This document shows, piece by piece, positions 45,534 to 56,420 of a stretch of 64,000 nucleotides of DNA. The notes under the pieces were generated by a model. That model was not told where the DNA came from and searched no databases. It saw only the letters and a list, made by a program, of their open reading frames with translations. This DNA is from Austropuccinia psidii. Its lineage: Eukaryota; Basidiomycota; Pucciniomycetes; Pucciniales; Sphaerophragmiaceae. Positions within the stretch are counted from its first letter, which is position 1. The number at the start of each line of letters is the position of its first letter. The DNA is taken from the NCBI GenBank assembly GCA_023105745.1, contig JALGQZ010000009.1, positions 44,483,967-44,547,966 on the forward strand, written 5' to 3'. The translations under genes were made by a program, and so were the position numbers.

Positions 45534-47420
45534 TGTAAGATGTGTCTATGAAACTTGTTGATAATATTACTATTAATCAACATTAATATGACTTTTCTTA
45601 TGAAATATAATAAGAAAAATTATTAAAACCACAATTGAATAATTAATTAATTCATTATTTCTTTTACTTGCTATAAACTACTAGTTATTATAACAGTAAG
45701 AAGTAATTGTCTACAAGAATCAATTACAAGAAGAATTTAATAATAAATCTTCTTTATTAAAATAATAAAGTTATTTTAATATATAATTATCTTTTATAAG
45801 AATAATTATAAAAATAACCCTTGAAAAAAAATATTACTAGAGAAAAACTTTAATAATTAAATCAATACATTCACTAATACTCCAAAGATCAAATTGAAAG
45901 ATAATAGTAGAGAAATTTGATGGATAATTGTGTATTTAAAGAATCAAAATTGATTTATAACAAGATTACAACAATATATAGTTAATTTTTATTATTTAAT
46001 ATCTTTCTGATTGATTCTGAAAGCATAAAACACTTAAGAAAAACTTTAACTAATACTTACTTGTTGGTAATAAAGGTATAATTGAATGATGTGATGATTT
46101 GGAAAAAACAGCAAGAGGAGGCCTCTTTTAAGTCTGAGACAGCTCACAGAGGCATACCATAGATCAAATAGAAAGACCAGTTAGTGATAAAACAATAAAA
46201 ATTTTTGGATTATTGATTGCATCATCTGTTGTCATGTAAGATTATCATAATTACTTAATTGATGCTTTTATGTGACTACCAACTCCAATATGGTTAAGAA
46301 TAAAAAGAGTAACATCTGTAAATATCCTTTTATTCCAAAATAATCATTGATTTCTCAAATTTATCAATTTTATTGGCAATTTCATCACAGGTTGTAATTA
46401 CTGTGAATTTTTGAAGATTCAGTGTTTCATGTAGAATAGTCAAAAATGGACTTTAAGTAAAACTTTTAATTTTACTAGTAAAACTATAATTCTTCTTGGT
46501 TGTACCATAGAGAATACAGTTTGTCATTGGTCCTGAAAGTTTCAGAGATATTAATTAATAATTGTATTTTTAATGAATTTCTGAAGTTTTTACCTCATTT
46601 CTACATAGAATTTCAAATATCAGTGTTTAACTGGTTTCTATGAGGTAAATCAATGGATACAAGTCCAAAAAGGGTTTTAATTACTCTTTTAGGATTTAAT
46701 AGACATGGTTACAGGAGTCTAAGTTGCTTTTTACCTCCTTGGTATGTCAAAATAGCAAGTTATTTGCTATTTACTTATGATTTACTGAAGTTGTGACATG
46801 GTAACCAAGTTCCCAAAAGATTTTAGCTTACTAATTAGGCCAAGATAAGCAATGGATTAAATCTTTGGAGCTTTCCACACCTCAGAGGCCTCAGAAGTTG
46901 GGTACCCTGGCTCTCTTTGATGTTTTTTGTCCCCCTTGACTATTTTTCACATCAAAATAGAAATTCACACTTATAGTGAGATATCCACTATGGGTGTACC
47001 AAAAGTTCATGTAAGAATACCATAATCTTAAGTTCCACAAAAATTCATAACACTATTCTTAGTGTATATGTAACATGGGATTTCTCACATTCCCATTATT
47101 TTGGCATGAAATTGAGAAAAACAAAAATTTTCAAAGATCTTTTATGTGGTATTGAAGTATTTTCCATATTATCACCTCAAAGAGTTTATTTAAACTTATT
47201 CACTCTATGGAGCTACCCTAGGTGAAATTTTGTGTAGAATCCAAATATGGCCTTAAATTCATGGATTTACTTACTCAATAAAAAGTTATTCATCTTTTCT
47301 GAAATCAAAAATTATGAATTTTGAATATATGCATGACTTATGGGTTATGAATAGTTCAGAATTTATTTTTAAGATAATTGTGGCCTATTTGGGTATGTAA
47401 AATATACCTCAAGGCTCACA
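45534..47420 (-). mobile_element. LTR of family C (probably solo)
   Basis: Reverse orientation, TGTAAGATGTGTCTATGAAAC to ACCTCAAGGCTCACA, 1887 bp, matching 12227-14133. No PBS or polypurine tract adjoins it. The flanks (TTTTT / CAAAA) do not match, so a target duplication is absent or lost. Confidence 0.8.
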
Positions 47421-47435
47421 CAAAACCTGATACTA

Positions 47436-47681
47436 ATGGAATTTCCAAGAAGCTTTCTGATCCCATCTTACCAATTCCATTGGCCAACACATCATGAAAG
47501 TAGGTCATGGAAAGCTGATGATATTAGTTTTCATTATGATACACAGCTTCCTCCAGTGGAAATGCCATGGGAAGTGAATATTCTTGATGGGGATTGTTTT
47601 TCATGGTTACATGTCCAGGTTGTGACAATGGGAAAACAAAACTTGAAGGATTTGACATTGGATCTGGTAGATCTAGAATGA
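47436..47681 (+). CDS. Unrecognised 81-codon open frame
   Basis: ATG frame with a balanced, non-repetitive composition (FHWPTHHESRSWKADD.., LPPVEMPWEVNILDGDCF.., NLKDLTLDLVDLE), unusual among the AT-rich frames here. It begins 15 bp after the family-C LTR. No motif, signal peptide or membrane segment is seen. It could be an exon of a truncated host gene or part of an unrecognised element; no function is proposed. Confidence 0.3.
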   Translation: MEFPRSFLIPSYQFHWPTHHESRSWKADDISFHYDTQLPPVEMPWEVNILDGDCFSWLHVQVVTMGKQNLKDLTLDLVDLE

Positions 47682-48640
47682 TGATGGGAGGAATAATCTT
47701 GATTTGGTTGAATCTAGAGGGAAAAAGATGAAATAATGATTAAGTAAGAGGAGGTGCTTAGATGGTCCATGAAAAAATAAATAAATCTACATACAGAACT
47801 TCAAATTGAAGGGTCTTCTACCATGGAGGGGAGGTTAGGTTCTATGTTTTTTAAATGTGATTGGGTCTAGTGCTTGAGTTTCATCTCTGTGTAGTTACAA
47901 ATTGGTCATGAACCAGCTCATGAAATGGTTCATAAGAGTTAATTATTTGATTAAAAAAAAGTTTACATGAGAATTAATAAGAAAAAAAAAAATTTTAGGT
48001 TTTAAACCTTTTTATTATTAAAATAAATTTCATAAATTATTATTATTATTATTTTCTTCAAAAACTTTTTTTGAAATTTTGTTTTTTTTTTTGAAAAAAT
48101 ATAATTAAATATTTTTAATTTAATTTGATTAAAAAAAATATTATATTATAATGTATTAAATATAACAAAAAAAAAGAGATTTATAAAAAATAAAATAAAA
48201 TCTATATAAAAAAAAAATTTATGTATTTTATAAACAAATTATAATCATGATTATGATCATTACAAATGAAACAAAATGAAAAAAAAGACAGCTCATAAAG
48301 TGAAGGGCCCTATTTATAAAAAAATAATAGCTTGATTTTGACATTTATGCTGTGTTCAGCCAGGTGATCCAACAGTGGATTGACAAAACTTTCCATTCAC
48401 CCATGTTTTGTTTAAAAAAAAGAAAAAAGAAAAAAAAATATAGATTAAAAGGACTATTTAGTCAAAGGTTCTCACTTTTCTTTCACTTTAATGAATTAAT
48501 TATGTTAAATAATATCTTTAATTCAAGAACTTTTTTTTTATTTTATAATGGAATATAAAAAAGAAAAATACAATGTTTTTTTTTAACCTTGTAATTGATC
48601 TGTCTAATACTATCTGGTCAGAACCGCATGTTGTGAAATA
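47682..48640. other. AT-rich DNA without genes
   Basis: Long A and T runs, especially 47950-48290 and 48410-48440. Nothing coding recognised. Confidence 0.55.
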
Positions 48641-48681
48641 ACTGCCCTCATTTGATTGGACATTTACTGGATCAATGCCCT

Positions 48682-49632
48682 GAAGTAATCATTGGGAATG
48701 TCATCCCAGGAAGCCTTCACAGCCATTTGGAGTTCAGGTATTGTTTTTGGGTAAAATGTTACATGAACAAGAACCTTCATCTTCTTCCAATAATTCTCAA
48801 TTGGATTTGAATTGGGTGAATTGGAAGGCTATTTGAATTTGTGAATTCCTTGAGTTTCCTTTGATTGTCAAGATAATAACAAAGTGTGAACTGGGGTGTT
48901 ATCTTTGCAAAGGGTCAATTCTTGATGATTTGTGAATTGTCAATGTTCTTGCAAGTAATCATAAAAAGGCCTTAGGCCCAGTAAATAGATGTTGTTGATG
49001 AACCCTTGGATTCATTGCGCATTTGGCCCCATGAAAACACTGGTTAATTTTTCCACATCACAAAAGCCTGCCCACACCATCATGGACTGCTATTCACTAT
49101 GATGTTGAGCCACTTGACATTCAAAGGAATAGTGCTCACCCTGTGACCTCCAAACATGTTGGCATAGGGTTTTTTGCAAGCTCAAAACTGCTCTCATCCA
49201 TCCAGATGACTTTCTTCCAGTCTTCAATCATCCAATTGACATGGGCCCTTGCAAATGCTAACCACTCATCAAAATGATGAGGGTGCAAATATGGTTTGAC
49301 AATGGCAATCCATGAGAATATCCCTTCTCTATGGAGCACATGTTGGATTGTTCTGGATGAAACCTCCTTTGTAATTGAATTTGTAATTTCATTCAGAGTG
49401 AACACAGTAGCATCACTCTCTTGAGTTAGCAAACATCCCAATCATTCAAAATCAGCTTCCTTCCAGGCCTAGGTAAGTTTTGCACCATCCCACAATCATA
49501 ATAACAAGTTATTATATCTTGAATTAATGTTTTTGGAATTTTTGTTTGTTCACCGATCTTGCAAAGGGATAACCCAGCTTCCTGCATCCCAACAATCTTC
49601 ACTTGGGTTTCATTGTCATATTGGTAAGGCAT
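48682..49632 (-). pseudogene. Tc1/mariner (IS630-type) transposase, broken
   Basis: The minus-strand start MPYQYDNETQVKIVGMQEAG leads into helix-turn-helix segments and an NLPRPGRK motif (about 49632-49440), typical of Tc1-like DNA-binding domains. The catalytic region follows: VIWMDESSF near 49206-49180 (first Asp), LCKDNTPVHT near 48912-48886 (second Asp) and NPIENYWKKMK near 48812-48780 (third acidic position). The order and spacing fit a DD34E-type enzyme. A stop near 49440 and frame changes near 49136, 49060 and 48850 make it inactive. No terminal inverted repeats were found by eye. Confidence 0.88.
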
Positions 49633-50366
49633 TGAAAGCTACAAACCTACAAAATAAGGCAAAAAAAAACTGGTCGGTTTAAAAAATTCAATAACATTAA
49701 AAAGTCAAACTTGTGGCTATGAAAAAACTCAGTACTATTAAGAAATCGAGTAAGAGAAAAGGAAACAAACAAGCAAAAAAAGTTTTTGAAGGAAAAATCA
49801 AACATCGTAAAGTGAGTAAAAGAAAAGAAATTGAATTGTGGTTGGGGACTGGGGGTGCGCGCGGGTTGACAAAGTGGACGGACAGTTTTGTCATCCAGCT
49901 GTACTGTGTGAAGCAAAGTTTGTTGATGATCAACAAATAAATTTCACGTGATTTCAGTTCAAGTTCGATCGCGCGCGAGGGTTGATGTTGATTCATGCGT
50001 CTACTGCAAAAGAGCCTGGGCAGCAGGTTGGTGTCGCGTCGGACGCGTCAAGTGCAAGCGCGAGCAGATGACTGACGCAAGGCTTGATGAGGAATGGACT
50101 TATTGATTGCAAGAGTGATTTGTGCACTGCAATTTAGGTCTATAGATTTTGGATTACTTTTGAACTTAAGGAATAAGGATCTGTGAGACTTTTTTGAGGC
50201 TAAAAATCTAGCGAAAACCATTTATTTTCATTTTTCAACTACCAAACAACAAATAAAATCTTTCTTTTGTCATGAGATGGAGTATTAATTTTACAAACAC
50301 AATATAGACAAAAGTAATAAATGATGGGGTTGTTTTTGTTTTGATTAATTGAGTATCTAATTGGCT
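49633..50366. other. Intergenic DNA with a CpG-rich stretch (about 49840-50100)
   Basis: Contains clusters such as GTGCGCGCGGG, TCGATCGCGCGCGAGG and GTCGCGTCGGACGCGTC, in sharp contrast with the CpG-poor repeats around it. It lies downstream of the bromodomain gene (3' side) and beyond the dead transposase. Possibly a fragment of host promoter or gene-edge DNA not exposed to CpG decay. Confidence 0.5.
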
Positions 50367-53300
50367 TTAACGATAAATGAAAATCCTATACAGATCTTTA
50401 AAAACATTATTATGATTATTATTACTAGTGATCATACCATTCCCATTGCTATTGTTATTACTGTTGTTATGATTGCTAATTCCATCAATTTTGCCAATAG
50501 TCTGAATCTCGAGTACATTAACTCCATCACTCAATTTGATTTCACTTGAAACGATACTTGACGATGATCGATTGGATTCTTCTGGAGAAGAAAATGATTG
50601 ATTTTTAAACTTTTCATCATTTATTCTCATTTTCATCTCTTCGACTTTTACTTTTAAGTTTCCAACAGATCTTAGTTGCCTTAAAGCTGGCCATGATCGA
50701 TTTAAATGACATTCGATGATTAAAGATTCAGTTTGAGGTGGCACTTGGAAGGCATGTTGTAGGACTTTGTGATTACTAATCTTTAAATTTTCAATTGTTT
50801 TCGGCCGACTAATAATTTTGAATCTTTGAATCACTATTAAAGAAACCAAGAAAAAAGCTTTTTAGACGCTAAAACCAAAAAATTTCAAGAAAAAAAAAAC
50901 TCAACTTGAAGGATAAGTGGTTGATGAACCATCAGATACTTTGATTGGGATCATGCTCATCATTCTTGGCTTAGGTTCAAGGTTTGATTTGACGTGAGAA
51001 TCGGGGGCTGAGGCTTGATGATCATTGAGAGATAAAAGTGCAGGTGAAATATCATTTGCCAGACGGGACGGAGGCCGGGATAAAAGATTGCTGCCAGTTG
51101 TGAAAGGAGCAACGGACCGAGTACCAAGAGGGGATGAAGCTCGAGGTTTTGAAATTGGTGAGACTGGTCTTTGAAGTAGGCTACTAGTAGATCCGGCGGA
51201 CACCGGACGCGATGGTGAGCGGGAGGAACGACGTAAGGCAGCAGTGGCAGCCGGTGTCATTAAATTGGATGAAGCATTTGATGGCTTCTTTGCTGTTTCA
51301 CCTGTTATTACTTCCTTTGATGTAAGGTCATCTATTGTTTTTTCAAGTTTGCCTGTGATGCAATCAATACCCAACAATTCAATTTTGATAAGACACCAAG
51401 ATCGGATGAAAAGAGAAACTTGAATGATCACTTGTGGGGTAGGTAATCAAGTAGATTATAAAATTCAAGTTGTAATTAAACGATGAAATATCTTACCAGG
51501 ACTCTTTGGGGTCAAGACCGTCAACTCTGGTGGAGGATCTTTTATTAAATCTAAAAATTTTGTCTTTACCAATGTTGTATTATCGATCGGGTCAAGACAG
51601 ATAATGATTAGGTTAATATTTAATAATTATAAATTTGAAACTAATCAACTGACTTGCAAAGTTTTGGAGTCATTCCATAAAACTGAACCGTCTTCATTAA
51701 AATGTTGGGCGTTTCGAAATATTGTCAAAACATCTTCTTTAAAAGATTCAATATCTTTATAAAACTTTCTATCATTTCGAATCTATAACGTAAAAGATAG
51801 TTTAAAATTAATTTTAAGATGAAGAGAATCAAATCAATAAAAAGAGTAAAATACGAACGCGAATACTATCAAAAGCAATTGGATTTGGGATGACTTGATA
51901 ATAATATTTCCACCTAGCTCTATCAGGTAAGCTTTGAAATTCTTCAATCAATCGACGACCGGTGTGATCAGTTAATGCACCGAGTTGGGCCAAGATGGAT
52001 TTGATCCAAAGCTTGAGAGAAAGTAAAGGGAGATCTTTTTTAATCAAGTTGGATGTTGAAGAAGAAGGGAGAGATTGAGATGGAATTAGTTGTTGGACTG
52101 AAGGACGAGATAAAGATGAGAGTGATTGAGGAGTTAGGTTTAGGGTAGATGAAGAAGATGATAATGAATCTAGGGTAGGAATTGATGTCAATAGGGGTGT
52201 TGAATTAAGTTGTGATTGATTAGTGATTTGAGCTTGAGCTTGAGCTTGAGCTTGAGCATTTGCATTAGCGATTAGTTGAGCTCGGACTTCGGCTATAGCT
52301 TCTAGTTGAGCTTTTCTGGCTTGAGCTTGTAATTGAGCTTTGTGAGCTTGAGCTTGAGCTTGAAGTTTAGCTTGACGAGCTTGTTCCTCAGCTTGAGCTT
52401 TAAGTTTAGCTTGACGAGCTTGTTCTTGAGCATGAGCTTTCAATTGAGCTTGACGAGCTTGTTCTTGAGCATTAGCTTTTAATTGAGTTTGACGAGCTAG
52501 TTCTTGATCATGAGTTTTTAACTGAGCTTGACGAGTTTGTTCTTGATCATGAGCTTTAGTTTGAGTTTGATGAGCCTGCGAGTCAGTTTCAGTATGAGTT
52601 TTTGATTGAGTTTGATGATCTTGAATTTGAGGTTGAGGTTGAGGTTGAGGTTGAGGTTGAGTTTGATTGAGTTTGAGTTGAATTTGAGTTTGTGGTGGAT
52701 TAGATTGAGATTGAGGATCAGATTGATGAGGTTGTGATTGATTTTTAAGAATGGAATCTTGAGGATGAGAAGGAGTGAGATGTGATTGAATGATTTGATT
52801 TGATGATGGAGGTTGAGATTGAGAAGAAGGAGATTTGATGAGAGGAGGAGGTTGAAGATTAGAATGAATTGAGAGGTTGAGTGAATTTGAAGGATGAGAT
52901 AAAGTTGGTGAAGAGTGAATGGGTTGATTTGAAAGATTTGGAGTGGATGATAATTGATTGAATGAATTAGTTTGAGGTGGAGTAGGATTTATAGAAGGAG
53001 CTTTTAAGGTAAGTTTTAATTTTTTTTGTTTTGGTTCTAGATTATTGAGAGCTGTTGAAGGGATGAGATGATGATTTGAATAAATGGAATTTGAATGATT
53101 TGAAAGGAAAATCTTGATAACTTTCTAAAGGATGAAAAGAAGATTTTGATTTAGTTTGAGGATAAGAAAGCGATGATAAAAGAATGAATACAGACTAATA
53201 AAGCGCGAGCGTCTTCATAGATTGTTGAATATTCTTGATTATATTTTTTAGCGTTATTGAAGACTAGCCTAAAATCAGCCAAGACTTTTTCGAATGAATC

Positions 53301-54202
53301 ATAATATGCTATGTCAGATTGTAATCTATCTTTGATTAAGTTGAGAGCCATTGGTTTTTTGATTATTTGATAATAATCTGGATAATCTTGAGCTGAAGGT
53401 AATTCCATAAAGTTGATGGATCTATTCCTATGACTGAATCCAGATCCAAATCCAAATCAAGATGAAGATGAGACTTAAGATTGAATGAAATATTTTTAAA
53501 TTAAAAGGGGAATAATTTACTGATCATCTGTAGTATTAACGATTGTATTCCAAAGTTGTAGACCATTAAGTTTGATTTGATGAGAAGAATCCAATGAATT
53601 ATTAGCAGGTTGGGGGTGATTTTGAAGATGATTTTTGATTAGATTTTGATTTAGATTATCGATATTAGAGCTTAATTGAGGATTAGGATTAGTTCGTTTT
53701 AATCGAAGGGTAAGCTTTTGAATAGAATGACACAAGTTTGATTAGATTTCAAGATGTGAGATTCGAGAATGAAACCAGTTACCTTTTTAGCTGGATCGAT
53801 CGAATGATTGTTAGAATTCAAGTTAACTTGGGATGAAATCGGCGAGGGTTGATGATAGCTGGACGATGTCGAATTAGGATGATTGAGATGATTTTGTAGA
53901 TTATTATAGTAAAGATAATTTGATGGGACGTGTTGCAGGTGGTGAAGATTATTTAGATGCTGATGATTTGTAGGATGATGATCTAAAGCCGATCCAGAAA
54001 CCGATCCAGAAGCCGAATCCTGCTCCAGTTTTCGCTTTGGGTTCGAGCTGGATTTCGATGTGACTCTTATCCTCGTTGGAGTTGGAGCTGAGGTTGAAGT
54101 TGTAGTCGAATTTGAATTCGAAGTTGAGGCGGTGGTCGTCGTCGTCGTTGGAGGATGTGGATGAGGATGAGGATGAGGATGAGGATGATGAGAATGGTAC
54201 AT
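50367..54202 (-). CDS. Double-bromodomain protein of the Rsc4/polybromo type (8 exons)
   Basis: Predicted exons: 54202-53783, 53714-53521, 53433-53196, 53124-51859, 51782-51654, 51563-51497, 51352-50906, 50833-50367. These total 3228 nt, an exact multiple of three (1075 residues). Introns are 68-144 bp, all GT..AG; the donors GTCTGT and GTTCGT of introns 3 and 4 and the acceptor before exon 6 are weak guesses. Bromodomain 1 spans about residues 190-284 (DYPDYYQIIKKPMAL, NNAKKYN) and bromodomain 2 about 650-749 (YYYQVIPNPIAF, RNAQHFNEDGS); both keep the acetyl-lysine-binding Asn. A Gln/Ala-rich repeat separates them. The C-terminal exon has RPKTIENLKISNHKVLQHAF. Such proteins read acetylated histones in RSC/SWI-SNF-type remodelling complexes in the nucleus; the exact orthologue is inferred. 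Upstream N-terminus is His-Pro and Thr/Ser rich. Confidence 0.85.
52215..52700 (-). repeat. Coding hexanucleotide repeats in the bromodomain gene
   Basis: Repeated GAGCTT/GAGCTTGAC-type units (read on +) encode AQAQ and EQARQAKLKAQ-like repeats in the minus-strand protein; near 52625-52665 a GAGGTT repeat encodes PQPQPQPQ. The frame stays open throughout. Length probably varies between strains. Confidence 0.8.
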
Positions 54203-54393
54203 GATAAATTGGGGGAGGATTTAATTTAATCGGTTTCCAGAAAATCGAATGAGCCTGAATTTAAATTCAATCGATTTGAGCTGAAAATTAATTTAGTCTG
54301 AGCCAAAATTGGATTATTTGCAAAATTTAAAAAAACAGTTTTCAAAACAATTTTTTTAAAAAAAAAGACAGAAAAGGCAAAAAATTTGGGGCC

Positions 54394-54480
54394 AAAAAAA
54401 TCACAAAAAATCACAAAAAGTCACAAAAAATTACAAAAAATCACAAAAAAGCATAAAAAATCACAAAAAATCACAAAAAT
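54394..54480. repeat. Tandem TCACAAAAAA repeat upstream of the bromodomain gene
   Basis: About eight imperfect 10-11 bp units of TCACAAAAAA, some 190 bp upstream of the predicted start codon. It may lie in the promoter or 5' UTR. Confidence 0.7.
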
Positions 54481-54829
54481 TTGAGTCAAAAAAATTAATT
54501 TATCAGATTTTTGAGCCAAAAATTCAAAGGAAATCAAAAAAAAGTTAATTTAATTCAATTTGAATGAAAAATTCATTAAATTAAGATTTCTTAATAAATA
54601 AATTTCTAGTAAAATACAAGATCCTGATTATAAAAATATACAAAACACATAAAAGGGAAATTAAACCCACCTCCTCTGATTTATTGACAAAAAATTAACA
54701 ATAACCCTGAAAGAAATCAACCTATTCTTAAAAGACAACTTTCCAATCAAAATATCTTGGTAATAAATAAGCAACCTGCTCAGTGACATGGATCTCACTT
54801 GGAAGCAGACTACCAATATTCCAACAAGA

Positions 54830-55290
54830 CAGAACAAGACAGAACAAGACAGAACTCTTAGCTAAACAACTAGCTTTGTGAACCATTGAGGGCTTGATCT
54901 GGACTGCAAAGTAATTTTGGTGGATGATTCTGGATTTGATCTACATTTAGTACATAGTTTTGGTTGCTCTCCCTCAGGTATGTTTGTTTTAATTATTTTT
55001 TTGCTATTATTCCTTGCTCTTCAGCTTAAATTTCCAAAAGATTTTATAATCATTATGGATAATACACACATCCATCAAGGCAAGCAATTTTATAAAGTCA
55101 AAGAAATCCTTCAGTCATCCAAAGGAATCAAGTTGAAGTTTCTCCCTCCCTATTTCCCATTTCTCAAGCCTATAGAGCTCGGTTCAATTCAATCAAGAGT
55201 TATGTGCGCTCAAAGGAACCAAAATCTTTGTTGGAGCTAGCTTTATACATTCAAAATGCCATTCCCAAGGCCGTCATCACGTGACAAAAA
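54830..55290 (+). pseudogene. DDE transposase fragment (Tc1/IS630-like)
   Basis: Reads VDDSGFDLHLVHSFGCSPSG, then DFIIIMDNTHIHQG, then LKFLPPYFPFLKPIEL. These are the three acidic-residue regions of an IS630/Tc1-type DDE domain (DxSGF, MDN, P..xPIE). The N-terminal DNA-binding half is absent and the frame breaks after PIEL. It differs from the transposase at 48682-49632. A short direct repeat, ACAAGACAGA three times, lies just upstream (54832-54853). Confidence 0.75.
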
Positions 55291-56040
55291 AGTTTTTTTT
55301 GGAATTGTAGAAAGCTTTATTGAAGCTGTTTAGAGCTGAATCCAATGACTGGTTCCCTCCTAATTGAACCATAATAGTAATTTTTGAAAGTTTTTTTTTC
55401 AAAACAAAAAGCTTAAAATACAATGAAAATGGTATTATAATCAATAATATAGATAGATTTTTATTCTGACAAAGTTTATATTAATTGAAAATTAATCTAT
55501 AGTGTTAAATTTATAATGAACAATTTTTTTTATAAGATTTGAGCCTTATTGAATCACAAATAATTTATAGTCTGGTTTTTTTTTAAAACCAGTCAAATTA
55601 AAATTAAAACTTGAACCCTTTTTCTTGAGAAAAGGAAAAAATAAATTTTTTTCAAAGAATCCAGGACTTCTTAGTAAGAAACTAAAATACTTTTTATTAA
55701 TTTTAGGTTTGTTTTAAAAGTTTCCCCAAAAAAATCCTGATAGACAATATATATTATTTTTAAGTCATCTATTTTTCCTTAAAACTTATTATACATCACA
55801 TCTCAGCCACATCCCTCTGGTAATCTTATAGCTCAGGCCAATTATCTCTCCATAAGTAATTGGTTAAATCTAAAATTGAATTAAAACTCATTCTTTGAGA
55901 CAAGTGAAACCACTTCTATTTGAAAACCTCATTGAAAAAAACAGAATACGTTCCAAATGATGGCTCTTGATGTTAATTGTAAGTCATAAAAACAGTCAAA
56001 TATTACATCATGAAGCATTTGGGAAAAATGGAGAACTTAA
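55291..56040. other. AT-rich DNA without genes
   Basis: No coding or structural signal recognised. Confidence 0.55.
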
Positions 56041-56055
56041 AAGAATAAATATATA

Positions 56056-56420
56056 TTGTCCAAGAAATTTGAAAATACTACTGAAACTGGCATAAGAAAA
56101 GATTCTGAGAAAAGGGGTATCAATAAAATTTTGAAAAATATAGAAATAATATATCCATATTATAATGAAATGAATGGTTTATTTGGGAATAAGCCCAAAA
56201 TTACCCTAATAACCACTTTTGATTCACAAGAAGATAAATATATTATTAATTATAATTAATAAATAGATTCAAAACAGAATCTAAGTCAAAATATTTTCAA
56301 TTTCCAATTAAAAAACAAGATTTTAATATTAATTCACCCTTATTTGAAATTCAGAATTCAATCCCACTTGAAAATAATAAAGGTACCAATGATTTTAATT
56401 AAAAATTTGAGTTTTTTAAA
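56056..56420 (+). pseudogene. Possible C-terminal remnant of a Myb/SANT-like transposon-associated protein
   Basis: A 67-codon frame (ENTTETGIRKDSEKRG.., IIYPYYNEMNGLFGNKP) is followed, after stops, by KQDFNINSP-like sequence to about 56420. The PYYNEMNGLFG segment resembles the end of Myb/SANT-like domains common in rust-fungus DNA transposons. This is a recollection of family style, not an alignment, and the N-terminal domain is absent. Confidence 0.3.

Noticed and set aside
45529..47425. A target duplication for the family-C LTR at 45534-47420
   Set aside because: The flanks TTTTT and CAAAA do not match; no duplication is claimed.
49647..49996. Minus-strand Phe/Leu-rich open frames next to the Tc1 transposase
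   Set aside because: Composition effect of A-rich plus strand; no motif, no continuity with the transposase.
52215..52700. Hexanucleotide array considered as a CRISPR-like or satellite array
   Set aside because: Units are contiguous without spacers and lie within an open coding frame between two bromodomains.
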